From Haberlea rhodopensis (lineage: Eukaryota; Streptophyta; Magnoliopsida; Lamiales; Gesneriaceae): a stretch of 64,000 nucleotides of DNA. Under the pieces are notes generated by a model. It ran no database searches and was not told the origin of the DNA. It saw only the letters and a list, made by a program, of their open reading frames with translations. The position numbers and the translations under genes were made by a program. This document shows, in pieces, positions 11,832 to 24,924 of the stretch; within the stretch, counting starts at the first letter, position 1; the number at the start of each line of letters is the position of its first letter. Location: assembly GCA_907163345.1 (NCBI GenBank), contig CAJQUN010000032.1, positions 4,564,424 through 4,628,423 on the forward strand. Direction: 5' to 3'.

Positions 11832-12255
11832 TGTAGGGCCTCGCTACCCTAACAGTGTTATAGTGACATAAGAAGGACTAAACATTCATTAATGACATCT
11901 TAACGTTCTGGTTGTTACATGAGCTAACAGGATTACAGGCCAAAATACAAAACTTCAAAAATAATTCATTACATTCACAAAAGAATGTCAACATTTAGAT
12001 TTACACTACTCCTAGAGTAGATACTAATCATAACTTGAAACCTAAACATTCCTGTGTTCCTCGTAGCTCACTGCCTCAACCCGACCCTTAGTCCTTTAGT
12101 CCAAAAGTGTACCTACAGGGACAACACATCATGAGCATATACAATCTTACTTAACATCATAAAAACATCACAGTAAATGCATGAAATATTGGTTAAGTAA
12201 TTATGCTTGTTATTCATAAACTTCTTTTTGTTGTCCCTGATTCATATTCATACAT

Positions 12256-12776
12256 ATGGGCATCTTACCCTGTGGCATCTTACCACAACATAATATCGTA
12301 TGGCCTCTTACCATATGGGCATCTTACCCCGTGGCATCTTACCACATAATAACATCGTATGGCCTCTTACCATATGGGCATCTTACCCCGTGGCATCTTA
12401 CCACATAATAACATCGTATGGCCTCTTACCATATGGGCATCCTACCCCGTGGCATCTTACCACATAATAAACATCGTATGGCATCTTACCATATGGGCAT
12501 CTTACCCTGTGGCATCTTACCACATAATAACATCGTATGGCCTCTTACCATATGGGCATCTTACCCCGTGGCATCTTACCGCATAATAAACATCGTATGG
12601 CATCTTACCATATGGGCATCTTACCCTGTGGCATCTTACCACATAATAACATCGTATGGCCTCTTACCATATGGGCATCTTACCCCGTGGCATCTTACCA
12701 CATAATAAACATCGTATGGCATCTTACCATATGGGCATCTTACCCCGTGGCATCTTACCACATAATAACATTGTAT
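12256..12776. repeat. 59-bp minisatellite, about 8.8 copies, GypD 3' LTR
   Basis: Head-to-tail units built of CATCTTACCCCGTGGCATCT, CACATAATAACATCGTATGG and CCTCTTACCATATGGG. Within each unit the CATCTTACC motif itself recurs, showing an older internal duplication. Short ORFs across it are artefacts of the repeat. Confidence 0.92.
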
Positions 12777-13040
12777 GAACATCATCATTTCATCGTAAAC
12801 ATTCATGCGATAAATGCATAGTCATAGTGTAGAGATGTGTTTTACCGTCCGATGCCCGTACGTCTCTTACGTACCTTTTTAAAAGGGGGAGGAGTCAACA
12901 GACTTTATCTTCTTGATTATGCTGGCACCTGGGATGGTTCTACAAGACTACATAATAACATATTAGATGCCTCAATACCATCTCATACCATAAACTTAAC
13001 AAAAATAAATCATCATTTTACTTTTCAACATTCTGCCTCT

Positions 13041-13263
13041 CTCGATCGATCGGCCCCAAGGTCTCGATCGATTGAGAAACTATGCATAAACACTGCTCAT
13101 ACACTCTGCCTCGATCGATCGATCGAACCATTTTACCGATCGATCGAGGAGCTTCACCGATCGATCGAGAAATCCTTCGATCGATCGGCACCTAAAATTC
13201 AAAACATGCTTTAAACTTTCTGCCTCGCTCGATCGATCGGGAACAAAATCTCGATCGATCGAG
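13041..13263. promoter_or_regulatory. CGATCGATCG palindrome cluster, GypD 3' LTR
   Basis: Seven perfect decamers and one variant, mostly flanked as TCGATCGATCGA or TCGATCGATCGG. One site is extended to three and a half CGAT units. Confidence 0.6.
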
Positions 13264-13800
13264 CGCTCTGAAAAATCGGAACTTCCCCAGATTTTTGAGC
13301 ACCTCCTTTCCTACCTTCAATTCTACTTCATAATACAACATACTTGCTCAAAAAAACATGTTAGGAACTGCATAAAACTTCCATGTAAGTACTTAAATCA
13401 AAGGTTTAACAAAACCTAAGCTAACATACATCATAACATCATCAAAATCTTCAACCCCAACCAACTTATACAGAAAACAGGGCATGCTCATCTTTGCCCA
13501 GATTTTCGAGCACATACCAAGGTTTTACCCAAACCTATACTTAGCATGCATAAAAACAACTCAACAAAACCCAAACTTAACCAAAGACTCCGAAAAACAG
13601 AGTACCCATCCTTATCCCTCTTCTTGTTCCTCTTTTTGCAAGGACTTTGAACACTTTCACCAAACTTTCCTTGCCTTAAAGCAGCTTATTCTGGGACGAA
13701 AATGGGGGGAGGAGGAGGAGGAGAGAAGGAGATGGAGGTTGATTGGAAGGCATGAGTGGTAGCATGGGTTGGGCAAGTGGGGGGCATGGGTCAAACAAGT

Positions 13801-13817
13801 GGGGGGGGGGGGGGGGG
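13801..13817. repeat. Poly-G run (17 G) in GypD 3' LTR
   Basis: Uninterrupted G tract within a G-rich stretch (about 13690-13870). The equivalent tract in the 5' LTR has 22 G (28092-28113). In the element's own sense it is a C tract in U3. Confidence 0.95.
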
Positions 13818-14157
13818 AGGGTGAGGTGGCCGAGTGATTGGGGGGGTGGGGTGGTGTGGTTGGGGTGCCATGTGGTGTTTAATTGTGCCCCGGTATTTAG
13901 CACGATGCATTAAAATATCCTAACTCGATATTTTTCATCTTTATTTAATTAATACATCCTCTAAAACACCCAACATGCTCCCCACATCATATCATCATAA
14001 CATAATCATAGCCCCCAATTAAATGTACCACAACCCTCTTAAACATATCATAAATCATCATCATAGCACATAATTACATGACATTTCAGGGGTATTACAT
14101 TACTCCCCTACTTATAAGATTTCGTCCTCGAAATCCACATGCATCATCATATCGGAA

Positions 14158-17100
14158 CTAAACATAAAAAAAAAACATACCAGAGAATAGTTCCGGATAG
14201 TGCTGCACCATATGCCATTCTGTCTCCCACGTAGCCTCCTCGACACCCCGACGATCCCACTGAACTTTGACCATCGGTATAACTTTGCTTCGTAGTCTGC
14301 GATCCTCTCGATCCAGAATTCTGATTGGTCGTTCTACGTAGGACACATCTGAGTCTAACTGTACTTCAGTAGGCTGTAAGACATGTGACGAATCTGGCTC
14401 GTACTTCCTTAACATAGAGACATGGAAAACATCGTGTATGCCAGATAAAGATGGCGGTAGAGCCAAACGATAAGCCAATGTACCGATTCGCTGCAACACT
14501 TCATATGGCCCAACATACCTCGGAGATAACTTCCCCCGCATACCTAACCGAACCACACCCCTGAAGGGCGAGATCTTTAAGAAGACCCTGTCTCCTAACT
14601 GGAATTCCAGCGGTCATCGCCTCTTATTGGCATAGGTTGCTTGCCTATCCTGGGACGCTTTCATCTTTTGGCGTAACATCTTAATCTATTCTTCCATGTC
14701 CTTAATCATATCCGGTCCTCCGACCGCTTTGCTAGTCAAGTCCTCCCAATACAGTGGTGATCTACATCGTCGTCCATACAGAGCTTCAAAAGGAGCCATT
14801 TGAATGCTCGCCTGATAACTGTTATTATAGGAGAACTCCACCAGCGCACTGAATCCTGCCACGGAGTATCAAACTCCAAAATACATGCCCTCAAGATGTC
14901 CTCGAGTGTCTGAATGGTACGCTCTGTTTGGCCATCTGTCTGAGGGTGATAGGCTGTACTCAGTCTCACTTTCGTGCCCAAAGCCGTCTGGAGACCCTCC
15001 CAGAAATGTGAAGTGAACCTTGGGTCTCTGTCAGACACTATCGAGACTGGAATACCATGCAACCTTACCACATCCCATATATACATCTGGGCCATCTTCA
15101 AGTATGTATATGACATACTGTAAGGGATGAAGTGAGCCACCTTCGTCAGCCTATCCACGATCACCCAGATCGCATCAAATCCTGAGGCCGTCCTTGGCAA
15201 GTGGGTCACGAAGTCCATAGATATATGCTCCCACTTCCATTCAGGTACCTCTAAGATCTTCAGCTCACCACCAGGCCTCTGCCTCTCTGCCTTTACCTGT
15301 TGGCAGATCAAACATCTTTTAACAAAGGCAGTCACATCACGCTTCATGCGCCTCCACCAGAATTGACCGCATAGGTCTTTGTACATCTTTCTTCCTCCTG
15401 GGTGGATACTGAACCGACTACTGTGAGCTCGTTCCAATATTCCTCTACGTAACTCTGGTGCATCTGGGACTACCCATCGGTTGCCCAGTCTTAAAGAATT
15501 ATCCTCGGCCATTCTGAACTTGGAGGGTTGACCTTGAAGTACCAATGACGTCCATCTCTGAACCTCATCATCCGACCTCTGGGCTTTCCTGATTGCCTCA
15601 AATATATCTGGCTCCGCCAATAAGGTCGACACTCGCACAGGCGATGTGTCTACATCAAAATCATAGCCTAGATGGCAGTAAGAAGTCATCAAAGCCGACA
15701 AACACATGACATCCTCTGCAGTACTCTTCACCTTCCGACTTAAGGCGTCTGCTATCAAATTTGCTTTACCGGGATGGTACTCAATCTCACAGTCATAGTC
15801 TTTGAGTAAATCCATCCACCTTCTTTGCCTCATATTCAACTCTGCCTGAGTGAATAAGAACTTCAGGCTCTTATGGTCCGTATATATAGTGAAAGACGTG
15901 CCATACAAGTAATGCCTCCAAATTTTCAAGGCAAATATGATGGCCGCCAGTTCCAAATCATGCACTGGATACCTAGCCTCGTGTGGCTTCAGCTGCCTCG
16001 ATGCATAAGCCACCACATGCTTATCTTGCATCAACACACAGCCCAAACCCTGCAGTGACGCATCCGTATACAAGGCAAATCTCTTATTCTCAGACGGAAT
16101 CACCAACACAGGCGCTGTAGTCAAGCGACGCTTCAGTTCTTGGAAACTTTCCTCACAAGCCTCAGACCAAAAGAAGGGGACTCCCTTCTGAGTCAGCTGT
16201 GTCAGGGGTTTGGCGATCTTTGAAAAACCCTCGACGAAACGTCGGTAATATCCTGCCAAACCGAAAAAACTCCGTATCTCAGGTACAGAAGTGGGTGCAG
16301 CCCACTCCATCACAGCCTCAATCTTCCTGGGATCCACAGATATCCCACTGCTAGATATGACATGGCCTAAGAATACCACGCTGCTCAACCAGAACTCGCA
16401 CTTGCTGAGCTTTGCATATAGCTGATGATCCCTGAGGATCTGGAGTACTGTCTTCAAGTGCTCCGCGTGTTCTTCTTCAGTCCGGGAGTAAATAAGTATG
16501 TCGTCAATGAAGACTATGACGAACTGATCCAAAAATGGCTGGAACACTCTGTTCATCAGACTCATGAAAACAGCTGGGGCATTTGTCACCCCAAAAGGCA
16601 TGACTAAGAATTCATAGTGCCCATATCTAGTCCTGAAAGCTGTCTTCTGAACATCATCTTCTCTTACTCGAATCTGATGGTACCCCGACCTCAGATCGAT
16701 CTTACTGTAGAGCCTCGTACCCTGCAGTTGGTCAAACAAATCATCAATCCTTGGGAGCGGATACTTGTTCTTTACTGTGGCTTTGTTCAGTTGCCTATAG
16801 TCAATGCATAGACGCATCGATCCATCTTTCTTCTTAACAAATAAGATAGGCGCACCCCAGGGCGACACGCTAGGGCGTATGTAGCCTTTATCAAGGAGCT
16901 CTTGCAACTGAATCTTTAACTCTCTTAGCTCCGCTGGTGCCATCCTATTCGGGGCACGAGAAATGGCAGACGTCCCCGGTAGTAACTCAATCCCAAACTC
17001 GACCTCTCTCGTCGGTGGGAATCCGTGAATCTTCTCCGGAAAGACATCAGGAAACTCCGCCACTACAGGAACATCCTCAACCTTTAATTCTTTCCTCTTT

Positions 17101-17585
17101 TCCGCAATATCCACAGCATAGATAAGATATCCTGTATGGCCTCGTTCCAATAACTGTGCCATCTTGACAGCAGATATCAACGGAATCTTTGGACGGGAAC
17201 CATCCCCATAGAATGTCCACTAAATCAGATCTGAAACGGACAGTCCTTTGTCTGCAGTCCACCACTGCCTGATACTTGTTCAGAACATCGATACCCACAA
17301 TGCAATCGAAGTCTGACATTCCCAGCACAATCAAATCTGACCTTAACTCATTATCCTCAAAATAAATGAGGCCATCAAAAACAATCTGATCGGTAGTCAA
17401 ACTTCTTCCAGCGGGTGTCGAGACCATAAGAGGCATGGGGGACGGAGAAGTGCATATGTGGTGCCTTTCAACAAAACTCGTCGACACAAAAGAGTGTGAC
17501 GCCTGTGTCTATCAATATAAAAGCAGGGTGCGTAAATAAAAGACACGTACCCGCTATCAACTCCTCCGGAGCCGCTGTAGCCTGC
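14158..17585 (-). pseudogene. GypD protease-RT-RNase H-integrase-chromodomain, broken
   Basis: Main open stretch 14736-17180 (814 codons): RT with IDLRSGYHQIRV and the FIDD active site (about residues 224-226), RNase H YTDASLQGLG (about 372), integrase H/C zinc finger (about His585, His592, Cys622, Cys625) and the first catalytic Asp in HISMDFV. The retroviral-type protease half is in a second frame (17077-17487). Lesions by comparison with GypE: one G lost near 14845 shifts the integrase frame; CGA to TGA at 14614-14616; small deletions near 17218 and 17485. The C-terminal tail (14158-14556) ends with the chromodomain-like WDRRGVEEATWE block. Interrupted by GypE at 17585. Confidence 0.9.
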
Positions 17586-17990
17586 TGTGGGGTCTTCCCA
17601 CCTTAACAGTGATTAATAGACATAGGAAGGACTAATCATGCATTAATTAACATCTTAAGGTTTCGGTTGTTACACGAGCTAACAGGATTACAGGCCAAAA
17701 TACAAAACTTCAACAATAATTCTTTACATTCCAAAAGAATGACATTTAGATTTACACTACTCCTAGAGTAGATACTAATCATAACTTGAATCCTATACAT
17801 TCCTGTGTCCCTCGTAGCTCACTGCCTCAACCCGACCCTTAGTCCTTTAGTCCAAAAGCGTACCTACAGGGACAACACATCATGAGCATATACAATCTTA
17901 CTTAACATCATAAAAATATCATAGTAAATGAATGAAACATATATGCAAGATTATTCATTAACTTCTTATTGTTGTCCCTGATTTATAATC

Positions 17991-18212
17991 ATGTATGGGG
18001 CATCTTACCCCCGTGGCATCTTACCACAAAAACATCGCATGGCCTCTTACCATGTGGGGCATCTTACCCCGTGGCATCTTACCACAATAACATCGCATGG
18101 CCTCTTACCATGTGGGGCATCTTACCCCGTGGCATCTTACCACAATAGCATCGCATGGCCTCTTACCATGTGGGGCATCTTACCCCGTGGCATCTTACCA
18201 CAATAACATCAT
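17991..18212. repeat. 58-bp minisatellite, about 3.8 copies, GypE 3' LTR
   Basis: Units of GGGGCATCTTACCCCGTGGC, ATCTTACCACAATAACATCG and CATGGCCTCTTACCATGT, related to the 59-bp unit of GypD. The partner LTR has one unit fewer. Confidence 0.9.
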
Positions 18213-18551
18213 GTAAACATCATCATATAAGCATCGTATAAACATCATCATATAAACATCGTAAAGACATCATCATATAAACATCGTATAAACATCATCG
18301 TTTCATTGTGAATACTCATGCAATAAAAGCATAGTTGTAGTATAAAGATGTGTGTTACCGTCCGATGCCCGTACGCCTCTTACGTACCTTTTCAAAAGGA
18401 GGAGGAGTCAGCAGACTTTATCTCCTTGATGGTGCCGGTACCTGGGATGGTTCTACAAGACCACATAATACCATATTAGATGCCTCAAAGCCATCTCACA
18501 TCATAAACTTAACAAAATAAAACATCATTACATTCTTCAACTTACTGCCTC

Positions 18552-18772
18552 TCTCGATCGATCGGCCCAAGGTCTCGATCGATCGAGAAACTGTGCACAA
18601 ACAGTGCCTTAGTATTCTGTCTCGCTCGATCGATCGAAACATTTTTCCGATCGATCGAGGAGCTTCACCGATCGATCGAGAAATCCTTCGATCGATCGGT
18701 ACCTAAAATCAAAACATGCTTTAGACCTTCTGTCTCGCTCGATCGATCGGGACCAAATCTCGATCGATCGAG
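18552..18772. promoter_or_regulatory. CGATCGATCG palindrome cluster, GypE 3' LTR
   Basis: Eight perfect decamers, mostly in TCGATCGATCGA/G context, spaced about 17-45 bases apart. Confidence 0.6.
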
Positions 18773-19731
18773 AGCTCTGAAAAAATGGGACTTCCCCAGA
18801 TTTTTGAGCACCTCTTTTCACATCATCATTTCTACTTCATAACACATCTTACTTGCTGAAACAACCATGTGAAGAACTTCATAAAATATCCATGTAAGCA
18901 CTTAAATCTAGGGTTTAACAAAACCTAAGATAACATGCATCATAATATCATCATAATCTTCATCCTCAACCAACTTTAACAGAAACAGAGCATGCTTATC
19001 TTTTTTTCCAGATTTTCGAGCACATAGTTTCATAATAAGAAATCTATCACATAAATCATGTAAAATGCTCAAACAACCATGCTAGTAGTTACTTAATACT
19101 ACCATGTAAGCATCCCTACTAAAGTTCCACCCAAACCTACACTTAGCATGTGTTAAAACATCACCACAAAACCCAACTCAAACCAAAAACTCAGAAAAAC
19201 AGAGTACCAACATACCCCTCTCTTTTGCTCCTCTTTTGCAAGGTTTTTGGAACACTTTTACCAAGCTTTTTCCCTTGCCTTACAGCTGCTAAGCTGGAAC
19301 GAAAATGGAGGGGAGAGAAGGAGAAGGGAATGGAGGAGAGTTGATTGGAAGGCAATGATGTAAGTATGGGCTGCCAAGTGGGAAAAGGGTATGGGTTGCC
19401 AAGTGGGGAAGGGTGAGGTGGCCGGGTAGGGGGGTGGTGAGGGTTGGGGTGGTCATGTGGTGTTTGATTGTGTCCCGGTATATAGTACGATGTATTGAAA
19501 TATCCTCACTCGATATTTTCTAACTTCATTTAATTATTACATCCTTTAAAACACCCAACATGTTCCCCACACCATATCATCATATCATAAATCGTGGCCC
19601 CCAATTTAAATACACCACAACCCTTAAACACATCATAATTCATCATCGTAGAACATAATCATATCACATTTCGGGGGTATTACATTACTCCCCTACTTAT
19701 AAGATTTCGTCCTCGAAATCCACATGCATCA

Positions 19732-21122
19732 TCATATCGAAATTATACATAAAAACATACCAGATAATAGTTCCGGATAGTGCTGCACCATATGCCGTTC
19801 CGTCTCCCATGTAGCCTCCTCGACACCCCGACGATCCCACTGAACTTTGACCATCGGTATAACTTTGCTTCGTAGTCTGCGATCCTCTCGATCCAGAATT
19901 CTGATTGGTCGCTCAACGTAGGACACATCTGAGTCTAACTGAACTTCTGAAGGCTGTAAGACATGGGACGGGTCTGGCTCATACTTCCGTAACATGGAGA
20001 CATGGAAAACATCATGTATGCCAGACAAGGATGGCGGTAAAGCCAAGCGATATGCCAAAGTACCGACACGCTGTAAAACTTCATATGGCCCAACATACCT
20101 CGGAGATAACTTCCCCCGCATCCCAAAACGAACCACACCCCTGAAGGGCGAGATCTTTAAGAAGACCCTGTCTCCTAAATGGAATTCCAGCGGTCGTCGC
20201 CGCTTATTTGCATAGGCTGCCTGCCTATCCTGGGCCGCTTTCATCTTTTGGCGTATCAATTTTATCTTACTTTCCATATCCCTGATCAGATCTGGTCCTC
20301 CGACCTCTTTGCTAGTCAAATCCTCCCAATACAGCGGTGATCTACATCGTCGTCCATACAGAGCTTCAAAAGGAGCCATTTGAATGCTCGCCTGATAACT
20401 GTTATTATAGGAGAACTCCACCAGCGGCACTGAATCCTGCCACGGAGTATCAAACTCCAAAATACATGCCCTCAACATGTCCTCGAGCGTCTGAATGGTA
20501 CGCTCCGTCTGGCCGTCTGTCTGAAGGTGATAGGCCGTACTCAGTCTCACCTCTGTGCCCAAAGCTGTCTGGAGACCCTCCCAGAAATGTGAAGTGAACC
20601 TCGGGTCTCTGTCAGACACTATCGAGACGGGAATACCATGCAATCTCACAACATCCCGTATATACATCTGGGCCATCTTCAAGTATGTATAAGACATACT
20701 GTAAGGGATGAAATGAGCCGTCTTCGTCAGCCTATCCACGATCACCCAGATCGCGTCAAATCCTGAGGCCGTCCTCGGCAAGTGGGTCACGAAGTCCATA
20801 GATATATGCTCCCACTTCCATTCAGGCACCTCTAAGCTCTTCAGCTCACCACCAGGCCTCTGCCTCTCTGCCTTTACTTGTTGGCAGATCAAACATCTTT
20901 TCACAAACGTGATCACCTCACGCTTCATGCGTCTCCACCAGACTTGATCGCATAGATCTTTGTACATCTTCTTTCCCCCTGGGTGTATACTGAAACGACT
21001 ACTGTGAGCCCACTCCAATATTCCTCTACACAGTCCTGGTGCATCTGGGACTACCCATCGGTTGCCCAGTCTCAAAGAATCATCCTTAGCCACTCTAAAC
21101 TTGGATGGCTGACCCTGAAGTA
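19732..21122 (-). pseudogene. GypE integrase and chromodomain-like C-terminus
   Basis: Open from 21093 to 19732 (453 codons). It has the integrase zinc finger (HSSRFSIHPGG through CLICQQ, about residues 30-77), catalytic core HISMDFVTHLP and VSDRDPRF, the SPRYVGPYEVLQRVGTLAYR domain, then a chromodomain-like tail (about 395-445) with KVIPMVKVQWDRRGVEEATW. Chromodomains of this type are known to steer chromovirus integration to heterochromatin. A deletion of roughly 30 bp near 21130, relative to GypD, puts it out of frame with RNase H. Confidence 0.88.
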
Positions 21123-23794
21123 CTAATGATGCCCATCCCTGATCGCCTCAAATACATCTGGCTCCGCCAATAAGGTCGACACTCGCACAGGCGACGTGTC
21201 TACATCGAAATCATAGCCCAGATGGCAATAAGAAGTCATTAAGGCCGACAAACACATAACATCTTCTGCAGTACTCATCACCTTCCGACTTAAGGCGTCT
21301 GCTATTAAGTTTGCTTTACCTGGATGGTACTCAATTTCACAATCATAGTCTTTGAGCAAATCCATCCACCTTCTTTGCCTCATATTCAACTATGCCTGAG
21401 TGAATAAGAACTTCAGGCTCTTATGGTCCGTATATATAGTGAAAGAAGTGCCATACAAGTAATGCCTCCAGATCTTCAAGGCAAAAATGATGGCCGCCAA
21501 TTCCAAATCGTGCACTGGGTACCTAGCCTCGTGTGGCTTTAGCTGCCTCGATGCATAAGCCACCACGTGCTTATCTTGCATCAACACACAGCCCAAACCC
21601 TGTAGTGACGCATCCGTATACAAGGCAAACCTCTTATTCTCAGACGGAATCACCAGTACAGGCGCTGTAGTCAAGCGACGCTTCAATTCTTGAAAACTTT
21701 CCTCACAAGCCTCAGACCAAAAGAAGGGGACTCCTTTCTGAGTCAGCTGTGTCAGGGGTTTGGCAATCTTCGAGAAACCTTCGACGAAACGTCGGTAATA
21801 ACCTGCCAAACCGAGGAAACTCCGTATCCCCGGTACAGAAGTGGGTGCTGCCCACTCTAACACAGCTTCAATCTTCCTGGGATCTACAGATATCCCATGG
21901 CTAGATATGACATGGCCCAAGAATACCACGCTGTCCAACCAGAACTCGCACTTACTAAGCTTTGCATACAGCTGATGATCCCTAAGGATCTGAAGTACTA
22001 TCCTCAAGTGCCTTACATGCTCTTCTTCAGTCCGAGAGTAAATAAGTATGTCGTCAATGAAGACTATGACGAACTGATCCAAATACGGCTGAAACACTCT
22101 ATTCATCAAACTCATGAAGACAGCTGGGGCATTCGTCACCCCAAAAGGCATGACCAGGAATTCATAATGCCCATATCTAGTCCTGAATGCCGTCTTCTGA
22201 ACATCGTCTTCTCTCACTCGAATCTGATGGTACCCCGACCTCAGATCGATCTTACTATAAAGCCTCGTACCCTGCAACTGATCGAACAAGTCATCGATCC
22301 TCGGAAGTGGATACTTGTTCTTTACTGTAGCTTTGTTCAGTTGTCTATAGTCAATGCATAGACGCATCGATCCATCTTTCTTCTTAACAAATAAGACAGG
22401 CGCACCCCATGGCGATACGCTAGGGCGTATGTAGCCCTTGTCAAGGAGTTCTTGCAACTGAATCTTCAACTCCCTTAACTCAGCTGGTGCCATCCTATAC
22501 GGGGCACGAGAAATTGCAGACGTCCCTGGTAGTAACTCAATCCCAAACTCGACCTCTCTCGTTGGTGGGAATCCGGGAATTTCCTCCGGAAAGACATCAG
22601 CAAACTCTGCCACCACGGGCACATCCTCAACCTTTAGCTCTTTCCTCTTTTCCGTCATATCGACAGCATAGATAAGATATCCTGTATGACCTCGTTCTAA
22701 TAACTGTGCCATCTTGACAGCAGATATCAACGGAATCTTTGGGCGAGAACCATCCCCAAAGAATGTCCACTGGACTCCCATAATAGACCTGAAACGGACA
22801 GTCCTCTGCCTGCAGTCTACCACCGCCTGATACTTGTTCAGAACATCGATGCCCACAATGCAATCGAAGTCTGTCATTCCCAGCACAATCAAATCTGATC
22901 TTAACTCATTATCCTCAAAATAAATGAGGCCATCATAGACAATCTGATCCGTAGTCAAACTTCTTCCAGCGGGGGTCGAGACCATAAGAGGCATGGGCGA
23001 CGGAGAAGTGCATATGTGGTGCCTTTCAACAAAATTCGTCGACACAAAAGAGTGTGACGCACCTGTGTCTATCAATATAAGAGCAGGGTGCGTAAATAAA
23101 AGACACGTACCCGCTATAACCTCCTCCGGAGCTGCTGTAGCCTGCTCCCTAGTCAAAGCATACACCTGTCCCTGAGGTGGCCCCGTGGGCTGACCTCCAT
23201 ACTGCCTTGGTGGGAAAGGGGGTCGGTGCTGTGCCGGTCTGTCCGCAGACCTCCCCGTAGAGTTCTGCTGTCTTCCCCTGTTGGGACACTGTCGAGCAAA
23301 ATGGCCTCTATCGCCACAGACATAGCATCCTACGCAATCCTTTGCCAAATGTGGTTGTCCACAAAGAGTGCACTGAACTCTTCCAGATCTGTCTCCCTGA
23401 GGCTGTCCTCTCCCGGATGGAGCATCATTCCTACGGTTCCCTTTCCATCGATTCTCGGGCCTCTTGCCACTGAATCTCGACGCTGAAGTGTTTCCCCTAG
23501 ACTTAAACTGATCACCCCTGGGCTTCAAATTGTCAGAAATGGATTTCTGAGGGGGTGCTGGAGGTGGCACTGCATCAGGATATGCGCCAACTCCCAGTTC
23601 GGCTAGTTCAGCTCGTGAAAGCGCATCGTCAAAACAGGCAGGGCCATAGGTAATTACCCTTTCATATAGTTCCGGCCTCAAGCCCTTCATGAAATTCCTC
23701 ATCTTTGCTTGAGGGTTTGCAGCAATATGGGGCACGTATCACAGTAAGGAACAGTAATGCAGAGCATAATCAGACACAGGCATGATACCACTAA
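21123..23794 (-). pseudogene. GypE gag (C-terminal part)-protease-RT-RNase H
   Basis: Long open stretch 23735-21390 (781 codons). Two zinc knuckles (Cys122/125, His129, Cys134 and Cys137/140, His145, Cys150), protease DTGASHS (about 223), RT IDLRSGYHQ and FIDD (561-562), RNase H YTDAS (708) and TDHKS. It ends at an in-frame TAG (21390-21392) where GypD has GAG. The apparent start at 23735 is not real: it is GTG just after an in-frame TGA. Upstream gag is deleted, with the junction near 23784 fusing gag directly to the end of the PBS. Confidence 0.88.
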
Positions 23795-24200
23795 TGTGGG
23801 GTCTTCCCACCTTAACAGTGATTAATAGACATAGGAAGGACTAATCATGCATTAATTAACATCTTAAGGTTTCGGTTGTTACACGAGCTAACAGGATTAC
23901 AGGCCAAAATACAAAACTTCAACAATAATTCTTTACATTCCAAAAGAATGACATTTAGATTTACACTACTCCTAGAGTAGATACTAATCATAACTTGAAT
24001 CCTATACATTCCTGTGTCCCTCGTAGCTCACTGCCTCAACCCGACCCTTAGTCCTTTAGTCCAAAAGCGTACCTACAGGGACAACACATCATGAGCATAT
24101 ACAATCTTACTTAACATCATAAAAACATCATAGTAAATGAATGAAACATATATGCAAGATTATTCATTAACTTCTTATCGTTGTCCCTGATTTATAATCA

Positions 24201-24362
24201 TGTATGGGGCATCTTACCCCCGTGGCATCTTACCACAAAAATATCGCATGGCCTCTTACCATGTGGGGCATCTTACCCCGTGGCATCTTACCACAATAGC
24301 ATCGCATGGCCTCTTACCGTGTGGGGCATCTTACCCCGTGGCATCTTACCACAATAACATCA
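24201..24362. repeat. 58-bp minisatellite, about 2.8 copies, GypE 5' LTR
   Basis: Same unit as 17991-18212 with one copy fewer. Confidence 0.88.
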
Positions 24363-24701
24363 TGTAAACATCATCATATAAGCATCGTATAAACATCATC
24401 ATATAAACATCGTAAAGACATCATCATATAAACATCGTATAAACATCATCGTTTCATCGTGAATACTCATGCAATAAAAGCATAGTTGTAGTATAAAGAT
24501 GTGTGTTACCGTCCGATGCCCGTACGCCTCTTACGTACCTTTTCAAAAGGAGGAGGAGTCAACAGACTTTATCTCCTTGATGGTGCCGGTACCTGGGATG
24601 GTTCTACAAGACCACATAATACCATATTAGATGCCTCAAAGCCATCTCACATCATAAACTTAACAAAATAAAACATCATTACATTCTTCAACTTACTGCC
24701 T

Positions 24702-24924
24702 CTCTCGATCGATCGGCCCAAGGTCTCGATCGATCGAGAAACTGTGCACAAACAGTGCCTTAGTATTCTGTCTCGCTCGATCGATCGAAACATTTTACCG
24801 ATCGATCGAGGAGCTTCACCGATCGATCGAGAAATCCTTCGATCGATCGGTACCTAAAATCAAAACATGCTTTAGACCTTCTGTCTCGCTCGATCGATCG
24901 GGACCAAATCTCGATCGATCGAGA
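24702..24924. promoter_or_regulatory. CGATCGATCG palindrome cluster, GypE 5' LTR
   Basis: Eight perfect decamers, matching the partner LTR site for site. Confidence 0.6.

Larger units (their letters stand above)
11832..14099 (-). repeat. GypD 3' LTR (2,268 bp)
   Basis: TGTAGGGCCTCG start and GGGGTATTACA end, followed by the complement of a purine tract (TACTCCCCTACTT, from 14100). Contains an 8- to 9-copy minisatellite, the CGTACGTCTCTTACGTACC dyad (about 12856-12874), eight CGATCGATCG sites and a 17-base G run. It lacks a short stretch near 13515 that the 5' LTR keeps. Confidence 0.9.
17586..19684 (-). repeat. GypE 3' LTR (2,099 bp)
   Basis: TGTGGGGTCTTCCCACC start and GGGGGTATTACA end, then PPT complement TACTCCCCTACTT. 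Exactly 58 bp longer than the partner LTR, the length of one minisatellite unit; otherwise nearly identical by eye, so the insertion is fairly recent. Confidence 0.92.

Noticed and set aside
12359..12821. Repetitive ORFs of about 90 residues on the plus strand
   Set aside because: Frames running through the 59-bp minisatellite, whose length leaves long stretches stop-free by chance.
21897..22361. 154-residue plus-strand ORF inside GypE, and similar frames opposite RT in GypD, GypC and CopB
   Set aside because: Exact antisense of conserved RT and RNase H coding sequence; shadow frames.
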